Origin: Candidatus Dadabacteria bacterium
GTDB taxonomy: Bacteria; J088
Assembly (NCBI GenBank): GCA_003695505.1
Contig: RFIY01000040.1
Coordinates: forward strand, 1 to 26,326
Direction: 5' to 3'
DNA length: 26,326 nucleotides
Below the pieces are notes generated by a model, which was not told where the DNA came from, searched no databases, and saw only the letters and a list, made by a program, of their open reading frames with translations. Positions 16,165 through 22,797 of this stretch are shown here, piece by piece (positions within the stretch are counted from its first letter, which is position 1; each line of letters starts with the position of its first letter). The position numbers and the translations under genes were made by a program.

Positions 16165-17196
16165 TCAGGCGGTTGTCAGTGCGGTTTCGGGCAATGGCGC
16201 CGACGACGCTGACTTGTTGCTGTTCTTGCAGGGCTGCGGAATCAGCGCCTCCGCGCCGATGGCGCGCAGCAGTTCGATGTCTTCCTGCATGTCGTTGTTA
16301 TCGGTGGTCAGCAGCGCTTCGCCGTAAAAAATCGAGTTTGCGCCGGCAACAAAACAGAGCACCTGGGCCTCGCGCGTCAGGTTGCGGCGGCCCGCGCTCA
16401 GCCGCACGCGCGACTTCGGCATCAGGATGCGCGCCGTGGCGCACATCCGCACCAGGTCGAGCGGGTCAACCGGTTCCGCATCGGCAAGTGGTGTGCCTTC
16501 GACGGCAACCAGCGTGTTGATCGGTACGCTTTCGGGGTGCGGGTCCAGCGTTGCCAGTTGTTGCAGCAGTCCGGCCCGGTCATCCACCGATTCACCCATG
16601 CCGATGATGCCGCCGCTGCAGATCGTCACGCCAGCGTCGCGCACATACTTGAGGGTGCGCAGGCGGTCTTCGTAGGTGCGGGTCGAGATGATGTTGCCGT
16701 AAAACTCGGGACTGGTGTCGAGGTTGTGATTGTAGGCATCGAGACCGGCCTCGGCCAGGCGGCGCGCCTGATCCTCGTTCAGCATGCCCGCGGTAACGCA
16801 CGTCTCCAGCCCGAGATCCTTGACGCCGCGCACGATGTCGAGCATTGCGTCGAATTCTTCGCCATCACGGATCTGACGCCAGGCCCAGCCCATGCAGAAT
16901 CGGGTCGAGCCGGCCTCACGCGCTTTCTGGGCGGCCCAGAGCACCTCGCTGACCTGAAGCCGTGGGTCGCGCTCGACGAACGTGTCGTGATGTGCCGACT
17001 GCGGACAGTATGCGCAATCCTCGGGGCAGCCACCCGTCTTGACGCTCAGCAGGGTTGCCAGTTGCACGCTGTTGGTCGGGTTGTACTGGCGATGGACCTG
17101 CTGCGCCTGCCAGATCAGATCGAGCAGTGGCAGGTCGAGCAGCTCGCGCACTTCATCGCGCGTCCAGTCGGTGCGTATCGGAAAGGTTGTTGTCAT
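16165..17196 (-). CDS. bioB: Biotin synthase BioB
   Basis: Radical SAM enzyme that inserts sulfur into dethiobiotin in the last step of biotin synthesis. The SAM-cluster motif CPEDCAYC gives C57, C61 and C64, and [34 protein letters not shown] and [16 protein letters not shown] are standard. Length 343 is normal. GGAG lies about 9 nt before the ATG. No other bio genes are visible. The product supplies the cofactor for the biotin-dependent carboxylase encoded 9 kb away. I found no convincing BirA or BioR operator in the 100 bp upstream. Confidence 0.97.
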   Translation of the reverse strand: MTTTFPIRTDWTRDEVRELLDLPLLDLIWQAQQVHRQYNPTNSVQLATLLSVKTGGCPEDCAYCPQSAHHDTFVERDPRLQVSEVLWAAQKAREAGSTRFCMGWAWRQIRDGEEFDAMLDIVRGVKDLGLETCVTAGMLNEDQARRLAEAGLDAYNHNLDTSPEFYGNIISTRTYEDRLRTLKYVRDAGVTICSGGIIGMGESVDDRAGLLQQLATLDPHPESVPINTLVAVEGTPLADAEPVDPLDLVRMCATARILMPKSRVRLSAGRRNLTREAQVLCFVAGANSIFYGEALLTTDNNDMQEDIELLRAIGAEALIPQPCKNSNKSASSAPLPETALTTA

Positions 17197-17296
17197 GAAT
17201 GATGCTCCGGATGAAACATTTTCGGGTCAGTCGTTGTGGCTGGCGCAGCGCCCCGAGGACAAGAATCTTCTTCATTTTAACGGGGACGCCCGCGAA

Positions 17297-17484
17297 TGGC
17301 ATTACCCGTCCAGCGCCGGGACCTTGTGTCGCCACGCCCGGCGCGCCAGTTTGCGGTCGGGGTTGACCACGACCGGGTGTCTGGCGAGTCGCAGCATCGG
17401 CAGATCCGAGTATGAATCGGTATAAAACCATGTGTCTTCGAGCCGACCGCCGATGGCGGTCGCGGCCTTGTGGGCGTGGACGAT
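17297..17484 (-). pseudogene. Displaced 3' fragment of a HAD-phosphatase gene
   Basis: This 188-bp stretch aligns without gaps to 19071-19258, the 3' end of the intact HAD gene, at an offset of 1774 bp with about 22 differences (near 88 % identity by eye). It still encodes some 60 residues in frame, including FYTDSYSDLPML and the terminal stop, but a TAG (17485-17487) just upstream closes the frame and there is no start. The last 27 bp (17458-17484) are identical to the intact gene, and so is a 39-bp block at 17341-17379. It is best explained as the original gene end displaced by an insertion. Confidence 0.85.
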
Positions 17485-17840
17485 CTATTCGGCACCGACC
17501 TTGTCAAGGGACATCCGCTTTCCCGCAGTCAGGGGACACCCAGTTGCCCTGAATCGTCATTCCCACACCCGGCATCCCGGAATCCGCCGCCGCGCCCCCT
17601 GTCGTCTCCCCGGAATCCGTCGCAGACGGATATCCGGGGTCCATCCGCGGCGCGGCTCGGTACGTCAGGCGCGGCGTGTCATCGCGGCGACGTGCAGGTT
17701 CTGGCGGCAGGATCCCGGCTCGGGGATCGGGATGACGTCGATCGAGCCGCTTTGCGGCGGGCGTTGGTCTTTTGTGGGGTTGCGTCCGGCCTTCGGCCGG
17801 AATGGGCCCCGGATCAGGTTCGGGGCGACGAAAGGGGCAA
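17485..17840. repeat. Palindromic REP-like intergenic cluster
   Basis: No gene is supported here. The stretch holds several inverted repeats. CGTCATTCCC (17555-17564) and CGGGATGACG (17728-17737) face each other. Between them a near-perfect stem runs from 17608 to 17639 (two 7-bp arms with one bulged base, 3-nt loop GCA). CCGGCC-TTC-GGCCGG lies at 17786-17800, and GCCCCG / CGGGGC at 17806-17826. The GTCATTCC ends and CCGGA-rich arms resemble dispersed REP elements of proteobacteria. Whether it recurs elsewhere in this genome cannot be seen from one window. Confidence 0.6.
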
Positions 17841-18091
17841 GTTGAGCCCGTAAACTGCTGTAAATTGGCTGAAGTCGGGAGGTCGACCTTGCCCAGTCGA
17901 TCCCACGCTGAAACCCGAAATCGTCATTCGCCAGCGTCCGCCCCACCGGAAGTCTCGACAGGCGTAGCGCCGTGCGAATGCGCCGCTCCTGACGCGCCTG
18001 CTGCTCCGTCGTCTGAACCGCTTCGAGAAACTGCGGCACGATGTTTAGACAACGTTGTGTCCAGAAAACTGGGGGCGGTGCAGTCGCTACA
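17841..18091 (-). pseudogene. IS21-type istB remnant, direct repeat copy 1
   Basis: This 251-bp segment matches 18778-19028 without gaps at an offset of 937 bp and about 94 % identity (14 differences by eye). Read on the minus strand it encodes LNIVPQFLEAV, QARQERRIRTALR, LPVGRTLANDDFGFQRGID, which resembles the N-terminal part of IstB helper ATPases (pattern RRIRxxLRxxxLPxxKTLxxFDFxFQPxID). The Walker-bearing ATPase domain is missing, as is istA, so it is an inactive fragment. It lies on the left of the toxin-antitoxin pair. Confidence 0.7.
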
Positions 18092-18202
18092 GGCAACATC
18101 ATCGCCGAATTCATCTATGGCGCGCAATCCCACGTCCCGGCTAGGATCCGAAGGGGTCAGACGTGACGTTATGAAGAAGTCAGTTACAGATCGAGATCAT
18201 CA

Positions 18203-18212
18203 CAAGATCTTG
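18203..18212. promoter_or_regulatory. Palindrome upstream of the antitoxin, possible operator
   Basis: CAAGATCTTG is a perfect 10-bp palindrome about 48 bp before the antitoxin ATG, and GATC-GA-GATC lies just upstream at 18189-18198. Ribbon-helix-helix antitoxins usually repress their own promoter through short palindromes. A weak promoter (TCCACA 18223-18228, 18-bp spacer, TAAAAT 18247-18252) sits downstream of it. Assignment is by position only. Confidence 0.3.
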
Positions 18213-18259
18213 GACCCTCTGATCCACAACAATTGCTCAACCTGGGTAAAATAAAAACT

Positions 18260-18487
18260 ATGAGCGTAGCACTACAGATCGAACTGCCCGACGACCTGGC
18301 CAAGGCGGTGGAGGGACTTTCGAAACGCTTACGCCGCTCGCAGGATGCATTTGTGCGTCAGATCATCGAGCAGTACATCGAAGCCATCGAAGACGCGATC
18401 GATAATGAAGAAGCGGATCGTATCCTTGCCGATCCCGATGCCGAGTGGGTTCCCTGGGAGCAAATCAAGGCGGAACTTGGTCTGTAG
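18260..18487 (+). CDS. Antitoxin, ribbon-helix-helix (RelB/CopG-like)
   Basis: Neutralises the toxin encoded next to it and probably represses the pair's promoter. The 75-residue product starts with a beta strand and two helices typical of RHH DNA-binding dimers (MSVALQIELPDDLAKAVEGL, RRSQDAFVRQIIEQYIEA), followed by an acidic tail with ADPDAEWVPWEQIKAELGL, which is the kind of segment that wraps the toxin. No Shine-Dalgarno precedes the ATG, and the putative -10 (18247-18252) places transcription start at or beside the ATG, so the mRNA may be leaderless. An in-frame TTG at 18233 is a poorer alternative. Base composition is visibly less GC-rich than the neighbours, in line with horizontal arrival. 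Confidence 0.82.
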   Translation: MSVALQIELPDDLAKAVEGLSKRLRRSQDAFVRQIIEQYIEAIEDAIDNEEADRILADPDAEWVPWEQIKAELGL

Positions 18488-18507
18488 TCGTCTAAGCCCG
18501 TTTTCCC

Positions 18508-18765
18508 TTGTATCAAATCCGTTTCGAAAAACGCGCCCAAAAGGCGCTGGTCAAGCTGCCGAAAGCAGTCCAACAGCGCATCGGCAAAGCAATTGACGGG
18601 CTCGCCGAAACACCCCGGCCAAAAGGTGTCAAGAAGATGAGCGGTTACCAGGACCGTTGGCGTATACGTGTCGGCGATTATCGTGTGGTTTATGAAATCG
18701 AAGACGACAAACTACTTGTTCTGGTACTGAGAGTCGGCAACCGGGGCGAAGTTTACAAGCGCTGA
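18508..18765 (+). CDS. Toxin of the RelE/ParE superfamily
   Basis: The 85-residue product has the RelE fold pattern: YQIRFEKRAQKALVKLP at the start, a middle helix pair, then WRIRVGDYRVVYEI and a C-terminal LVLRVGNRGEVYKR. The basic and tyrosine residues of this last strand are those used by RelE-type ribosome-dependent mRNA endonucleases, so RNase activity is more likely than ParE gyrase inhibition, though not proven. An in-frame TAA at 18493 shows that the only upstream start is TTG at 18508, without a clear ribosome site; low toxin translation would be expected. It is 20 nt behind the antitoxin gene. Confidence 0.85.
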   Translation: MYQIRFEKRAQKALVKLPKAVQQRIGKAIDGLAETPRPKGVKKMSGYQDRWRIRVGDYRVVYEIEDDKLLVLVLRVGNRGEVYKR

Positions 18766-18777
18766 AGGGAGCAGGGA

Positions 18778-19028
18778 GTTGAGTCCGTAAACTGCTGTAA
18801 ATTGGCTGAATACGGGAGGTCGACCTTGCCCAGTCGATCCCATGCTGAAACCCGAAATCGTCATTCTCCAGCGTCCGACCCACCGGAAGTCCCGACGGGC
18901 GTAGCGCCGTGCGAATGCGCCGCTCCTGGCGCGCCTGCTGCTCCGTCGTCAGCACCGCTTCGAGAAATTGCAGCATGATGTTTAGACAACGTTGTGTCCA
19001 GAAAACTGGGGGCGGTGCAGTCGCTACA
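18778..19028 (-). pseudogene. IS21-type istB remnant, direct repeat copy 2
   Basis: Second copy of the 251-bp repeat, same orientation as copy 1, starting 12 bp after the toxin stop. The encoded fragment reads LNIMLQFLEAV, QARQERRIRTALR, LPVGRTLENDDFGFQHGID, again the IstB N-terminal pattern without the ATPase core. The homology ends sharply at TCGCTACA, about 45 bp before the HAD gene's stop. The two copies enclose 686 bp carrying only the toxin-antitoxin pair and its upstream region. Confidence 0.7.
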
Positions 19029-19075
19029 TACACGAAACAGCAATTGACCAGGTACGGTTGTTTGTGCCCTTGGCA

Positions 19076-19741
19076 TTACCCATCCAGTACTTCGACCTTG
19101 TGCCGCCAGGCCCAGCGCGCCAGTTTGCGGTCGGGGTTGACCACGACCGGGTGCTGGGCGAGGCGCAGCATCGGCAGATCGGAATAGGAGTCGGTGTAAA
19201 ACCAGGCGTCTTCGAGCCGGCCGCCGATGGTGGTCGCGGCCTTGTGGGCGTGGACGATTTTCCCATCACCCACACAGGGGGGCTCGATGACCCTTCCGGT
19301 CAGGCGTCCATCGGCGACTTCGGGAATCGTTGAGCAGCAGGCGTCGAAACCAAGGTGCTCGGCGAGCGGGCGCGGGACATAGGGCAGACCCCCGGTCAGC
19401 AGGACGACCAGATGGCCTTCGGCCTGATGGCGCTCGAGCGCATCGAGTACAGAACGTCGCAGCCGAAAGCGGACGACGTCGTCGTAGAAACGCTGGCCAG
19501 CTTCGTAGAGGATCGATTCTTCGAGATCGCGCAGATAATGCACACCGCGCGCGACGAGCAACGCGGGATCGGCGAGGTTCAGGCGGTAGAGCAGGTAGGC
19601 CAGTGCGCCTTCGGCCAACATGCGTTTCGGCAAAAGACCGCGCTGGACGAGTCGGGTCGAAAAGCCGCCGATCGTGTCGTCGAGTACCAGGCAACGATCG
19701 AGATCGAAAAAGGCCGTCTGTCTGGTCTCTGACTGTAGCAA
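19076..19741 (-). CDS. HAD-superfamily (HAD-IB, SerB-like) phosphatase
   Basis: Predicted phosphomonoesterase of 221 residues. Motif I is FFDLDRCLV with Asp13 and Asp15; the usual Thr after the second Asp is replaced by RC, which is unusual. Motif II is VVLLTGG, motif III Lys lies in GDGKIVH, and motif IV is DSYSDLPML. HAD-IB members hydrolyse phosphoserine or other small phosphates or act in lipid metabolism; the substrate is unknown. The start is TTG at 19741, with GGAG about 8 nt upstream. The last 188 bp are duplicated at 17297-17484; the gene is intact, so its present 3' end may have come with the inserted segment. Confidence 0.87.
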   Translation of the reverse strand: MLQSETRQTAFFDLDRCLVLDDTIGGFSTRLVQRGLLPKRMLAEGALAYLLYRLNLADPALLVARGVHYLRDLEESILYEAGQRFYDDVVRFRLRRSVLDALERHQAEGHLVVLLTGGLPYVPRPLAEHLGFDACCSTIPEVADGRLTGRVIEPPCVGDGKIVHAHKAATTIGGRLEDAWFYTDSYSDLPMLRLAQHPVVVNPDRKLARWAWRHKVEVLDG

Positions 19742-19799
19742 ACGTTGCGCTCCGGCTGACTGGTGGCTTCGTGTGCCAGGATCAGATTAACTGAAAGGT

Positions 19800-20972
19800 A
19801 TGACGGCGGCGAATACAGTACACGGAGGGCTCTATCTGCATGTACCGTTCTGCCGGACGATCTGTCCCTACTGCGACTTTGCGGTGGTGCCGGATCGCGA
19901 GCCGTCTTTGCACGCACGCTGGGCCAGTGCACTCGCGCGGGCAGTGGATGCAGATCCGCCCGAATTTCCGCTGCGCTCGGTCTACGTTGGCGGAGGTACG
20001 CCAGGACGCATCGACCCTGAGCGGTTGCGTCCGATACTGGCGACGACGCTCGGTCCGGACGTGCGGGAAGTGACGCTGGAAGCCAATCCCGAAGACGTGA
20101 CGCCGGCGCGCCTCGAAGCGTGGCGAGAGATCGGTGTCAGTCGACTCAGTATCGGTGTGCAGCGGCTCGATCCGGACGGGCTGCGCCGCCTTGGCCGCGC
20201 GGCCTCTCGTGGTGCTGTCGAACGCCTGCCGCAGATGCTTGCGCAGTGGCGCAGCCTCGGTGGTACGGCAAGCGTCGATCTGATCTATGGCCTGCTGGGG
20301 GATGAGCCAGAGCAGATCGCCGGGCAGGTCGACGAGGTGCTCCGCTGGCCGGTCGACCATCTGTCCGCATATGCATTGACGATCGAGCCGGGCACGCCAT
20401 TTGGCCGCGCTACGCTGGCGGGGCGGCGTTTCGCCGCCGATGAAGATGTCGTCGCGGCCTGCTATGGCGCGCTGCTTGGTATCATCGAGCAGCAGGGCTG
20501 GGAATCGTACGAGGTATCCAATTTCTGTCGACCGGGGTATCGCGCCGTCCATAATACGGGTTATTGGGAGCGCCGACCATATATCGGGCATGGCCCTGGA
20601 GCGGCAAGCCTGCGGCGCGACGGGCATCGATGGGTGCGCACGTTCCGACATCGCGCACTGGCGGCCTGGCTCGATGAGCCACTGGAGATCGCCGCTCATG
20701 ACGTGCTCGATGATCGCGCCATTGCGGCGGAAACGTTGCTTGTCGGTTTGCGTAGTGACATTGGTGTCCCAGCCGCGCTTCTCGAACCCTTTCGGGCGCG
20801 GTCTGGCGCGGTGGTTGCGCGCCTGTTCGAAGCTGGTGATCTGGTTGCGTCCGGCAGCGAGGTCAGGATGCCGCCCCGACGACGCATGCGCGCCGAGGCC
20901 GTCGCGGCGAGCTGGCTCGCGGCACTGGACGGCGCGGTGGAAACCATTGACAACCGCGGCTCGCGTGACTAA
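19800..20972 (+). CDS. hemW: Radical SAM heme chaperone HemW
   Basis: HemW (formerly annotated as oxygen-independent coproporphyrinogen oxidase) binds heme and delivers it to membrane respiratory enzymes. The 390-residue protein has YLHVPFCRTICPYCDF with the SAM cluster cysteines C18, C22 and C25, then VYVGGGTP, EANPEDVT, GVSRLSIGVQ, DLIYGLLG and the C-terminal YEVSNFCRPGYRAVHNTGYW that marks the HemW group. AAAGG directly precedes the ATG. The stop codon overlaps the -10 element of the hrcA promoter. A true HemN would be longer and carry an extra cysteine pattern. Confidence 0.93.
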   Translation: MTAANTVHGGLYLHVPFCRTICPYCDFAVVPDREPSLHARWASALARAVDADPPEFPLRSVYVGGGTPGRIDPERLRPILATTLGPDVREVTLEANPEDVTPARLEAWREIGVSRLSIGVQRLDPDGLRRLGRAASRGAVERLPQMLAQWRSLGGTASVDLIYGLLGDEPEQIAGQVDEVLRWPVDHLSAYALTIEPGTPFGRATLAGRRFAADEDVVAACYGALLGIIEQQGWESYEVSNFCRPGYRAVHNTGYWERRPYIGHGPGAASLRRDGHRWVRTFRHRALAAWLDEPLEIAAHDVLDDRAIAAETLLVGLRSDIGVPAALLEPFRARSGAVVARLFEAGDLVASGSEVRMPPRRRMRAEAVAASWLAALDGAVETIDNRGSRD

Positions 20973-20975
20973 ATT
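20947..20975 (+). promoter_or_regulatory. Sigma-70 promoter of hrcA-grpE
   Basis: Perfect TTGACA (20947-20952), 17-bp spacer, TAAATT (20970-20975, 4/6), lying inside the end of hemW. Transcription would start near 20982. No sigma-32 consensus was seen here or before grpE. Confidence 0.6.
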
Positions 20976-20995
20976 GGTAAAATGGAATCAGTCGT

Positions 20996-21022
20996 TTAGC
21001 AGTTTCCGTCGCAGTCTGCCAG
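20996..21022 (+). promoter_or_regulatory. Degenerate CIRCE-like operator, candidate HrcA site
   Basis: TTAGCAGTT, 9 bp, GTCTGCCAG. CIRCE is TTAGCACTC-N9-GAGTGCTAA; the left half matches 7/9 and the right half 5/9, with the 9-9-9 geometry kept. It lies about 14 bp after the predicted transcription start and 50 bp before hrcA, where an autoregulatory HrcA site would be expected. The weak right half leaves real doubt. Confidence 0.45.
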
Positions 21023-21071
21023 CCCTCGTGGGCGGTGCGTGTGGCGGCGGGACGTTGTGGAGAGATTTGCC

Positions 21072-22133
21072 GTGAAGGATCCGGCCTCGCAGCTCAAACT
21101 TCCGCTTTCGCCCCGGCAGGCCGATGTGCTGCGGGCTGTCGTCGAGCTGTTTATCGAAACGGCTGAGCCGGTCGGTTCGCGCACGGTTTCGAAGGCGATG
21201 AATCAGCAGGTCAGCGCCGCAACGGTTCGCAACGTGATGGCCGACCTGGAGGAGCTTGGCCTGTTGAAGCAGATCCACACCAGTTCGGGGCGTGTGCCGA
21301 CCAACCGTGCCCTGCGCTACTGGATCGAGGCGATGGTTCGGCCGGTGACGCCGGCACCCGAAGTTCAGGAACAGTTGCGTCTGGCGGTGGCCGATGTGCG
21401 TGCGCCCCGTCGTGCCCTTGCCGCACTGGCGTCGGAGTTGAGCCGGATGACGGGCAGCGCGGGTCTGGCCCGGGCGCCACGACTCGAGCAGGGACGGCTG
21501 CAGCGCGCCAGCCTGGTTCCGGTTGGCGGGGGGCGCCTGATGCTGCTCTGGGTTGCATCGAACGGTGTCGTCTATCACCGCGAGATCCAGCTCGCTGAGG
21601 AGCCAGCGGCCGAAGACGTTGCGCATCTGGAGCAGGTGCTAAACCGTGAGTTTATCGGCGCCACCTTCGATGAGATTCGCGCGCGTCTGCGACAGGATCT
21701 GCACGAGATGAAGCGCCGCTACGACGACCTGCTCGAGCAGCTCGTGGTGTCGGCGGCGACGGCGGATGACGACGTGATCGTCGAAGGGGTTTCGCGCGTC
21801 GTCGAACAGCCCGATTTCAACACGCTCGAAACGTTGCGGCGCTTGTACGAAGCGTTCGAGGATCGGCACCTGCTGGCCGGGGTGCTCGATCGAGTCGCAG
21901 CGTCTGGTGGACTTCGGGTGCTGCTCAACGATGAAATCGGATTTGCGGACACGCAGGTTGGTATGGTTGCGGCGCCCTTTGACGCGGACGGCGTCAGCCG
22001 CGGTTCGATCGGCGTGTTCGGGCCGGCCCGTATGCCGTACCCTGAAATCCTTGGCCTTGTGCGTTTTGCATCGATGCTCGTCGAACGCGTACTGGCAGAT
22101 CATCACGCGTCCGAGGACCGTGAAAAACAATAA
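21072..22133 (+). CDS. hrcA: Heat-inducible transcription repressor HrcA
   Basis: Represses chaperone genes by binding CIRCE operators; activity depends on GroEL. GTG at 21072 is preferred, with GGAGAG 8 nt upstream; the frame open from 21039 adds 11 residues without support. The 353-residue protein has the N-terminal winged helix LSPRQADVLRAVVELFIETA, EPVGSRTVSKAM, SAATVRNVMADLEELGLL and HTSSGRVPT, then the GAF-like and dimerisation region ending in GVFGPARMPYPEI and a C-terminal helix. Length and order are typical. Followed by grpE after 15 nt. Confidence 0.95.
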   Translation: MKDPASQLKLPLSPRQADVLRAVVELFIETAEPVGSRTVSKAMNQQVSAATVRNVMADLEELGLLKQIHTSSGRVPTNRALRYWIEAMVRPVTPAPEVQEQLRLAVADVRAPRRALAALASELSRMTGSAGLARAPRLEQGRLQRASLVPVGGGRLMLLWVASNGVVYHREIQLAEEPAAEDVAHLEQVLNREFIGATFDEIRARLRQDLHEMKRRYDDLLEQLVVSAATADDDVIVEGVSRVVEQPDFNTLETLRRLYEAFEDRHLLAGVLDRVAASGGLRVLLNDEIGFADTQVGMVAAPFDADGVSRGSIGVFGPARMPYPEILGLVRFASMLVERVLADHHASEDREKQ

Positions 22134-22148
22134 TGGAGTACATCATCA

Positions 22149-22772
22149 ATGAGTAACGAAGAACAGAAAAAACACGATCAGAGCGAAGCCCCTGGCGTCG
22201 TCGATCTTTCCGCAGAAGCGGATCTCGATCCGCAGTCGATCTACGCCGAGATCGATCAGGATGGGAACGATGGTGCCGCGAAAGATGCGGCCGAAGCGGG
22301 TGGAGTCGACGTCGTTCCGCGTGCCGAATACGAGGCTTTGCATGAAAAATATCTGCGTACGCTCGCAGACCTCGACAACATGCGCAAGCGAATGCTGCGC
22401 GAAAAACTCGACATGCAAAAGTTTGGTCACGAGCAGGTCGTACGCGAGCTGTTACCGGTGCTCGACAACCTCGAACGCGCCGTTGCTGCCGCGCCGCCCG
22501 ACGCTGAGGGTGAATTGCGGCAGTTCATTGACGGCGTGCAGATGATCATCGAACAGTTCGTGCAGGCGCTGGAGCGCCACGGCGTGAAAGGGATCGACGC
22601 GCTTGGTGCGACATTCAATCCCGAAGTCCACGAGGCGTTGTCGGAGCAGCCGAGCGAGGAACACCCGCCGGGCACGGTTCTGCATCAGATGGAGAAAGGC
22701 TACCATCTGCACGACCGGTTGCTGCGTCCGGCGCGCGTCGTCGTCAGTCGCCGAACGCCCGAGTCGGATTGA
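22149..22772 (+). CDS. grpE: Nucleotide exchange factor GrpE
   Basis: Releases ADP from DnaK. The 207-residue protein has an acidic disordered N-terminus (about residues 1-55), a long coiled coil (EYEALHEKYLRTLADLDNMR, then RELLPVLDNLERA), and the C-terminal beta wing with GVKGIDALGATFNPEVHEAL, GTVLHQMEKGYHLHDRLLRP and ARVVVSR. GGAG stands 9 nt before the ATG. Usually dnaK and dnaJ follow; here the next gene is an M20 deacetylase, so the operon is split in this genome. Confidence 0.96.
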   Translation: MSNEEQKKHDQSEAPGVVDLSAEADLDPQSIYAEIDQDGNDGAAKDAAEAGGVDVVPRAEYEALHEKYLRTLADLDNMRKRMLREKLDMQKFGHEQVVRELLPVLDNLERAVAAAPPDAEGELRQFIDGVQMIIEQFVQALERHGVKGIDALGATFNPEVHEALSEQPSEEHPPGTVLHQMEKGYHLHDRLLRPARVVVSRRTPESD

Positions 22773-22797
22773 GTCGCCCGCGCGGCGATTGGTCACG

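Noticed and set aside
17197-17296. Biotin operator upstream of bioB
   Set aside because: No TTGTAAC/GGTTACAA-type palindrome found, only weak promoter-like hexamers.
17665-18114. 149-codon frame as a complete gene
   Set aside because: Only the istB-like part is meaningful; the C-terminal stretch runs into palindromic repeat DNA with no ATPase domain, so it is a remnant.
18092-18202. REP/transposase-associated motif near GAAGGGGTCAGACGTGAC
   Set aside because: Resembles sequences seen beside REP-associated transposases, but one short match without a second copy in the window is not enough.
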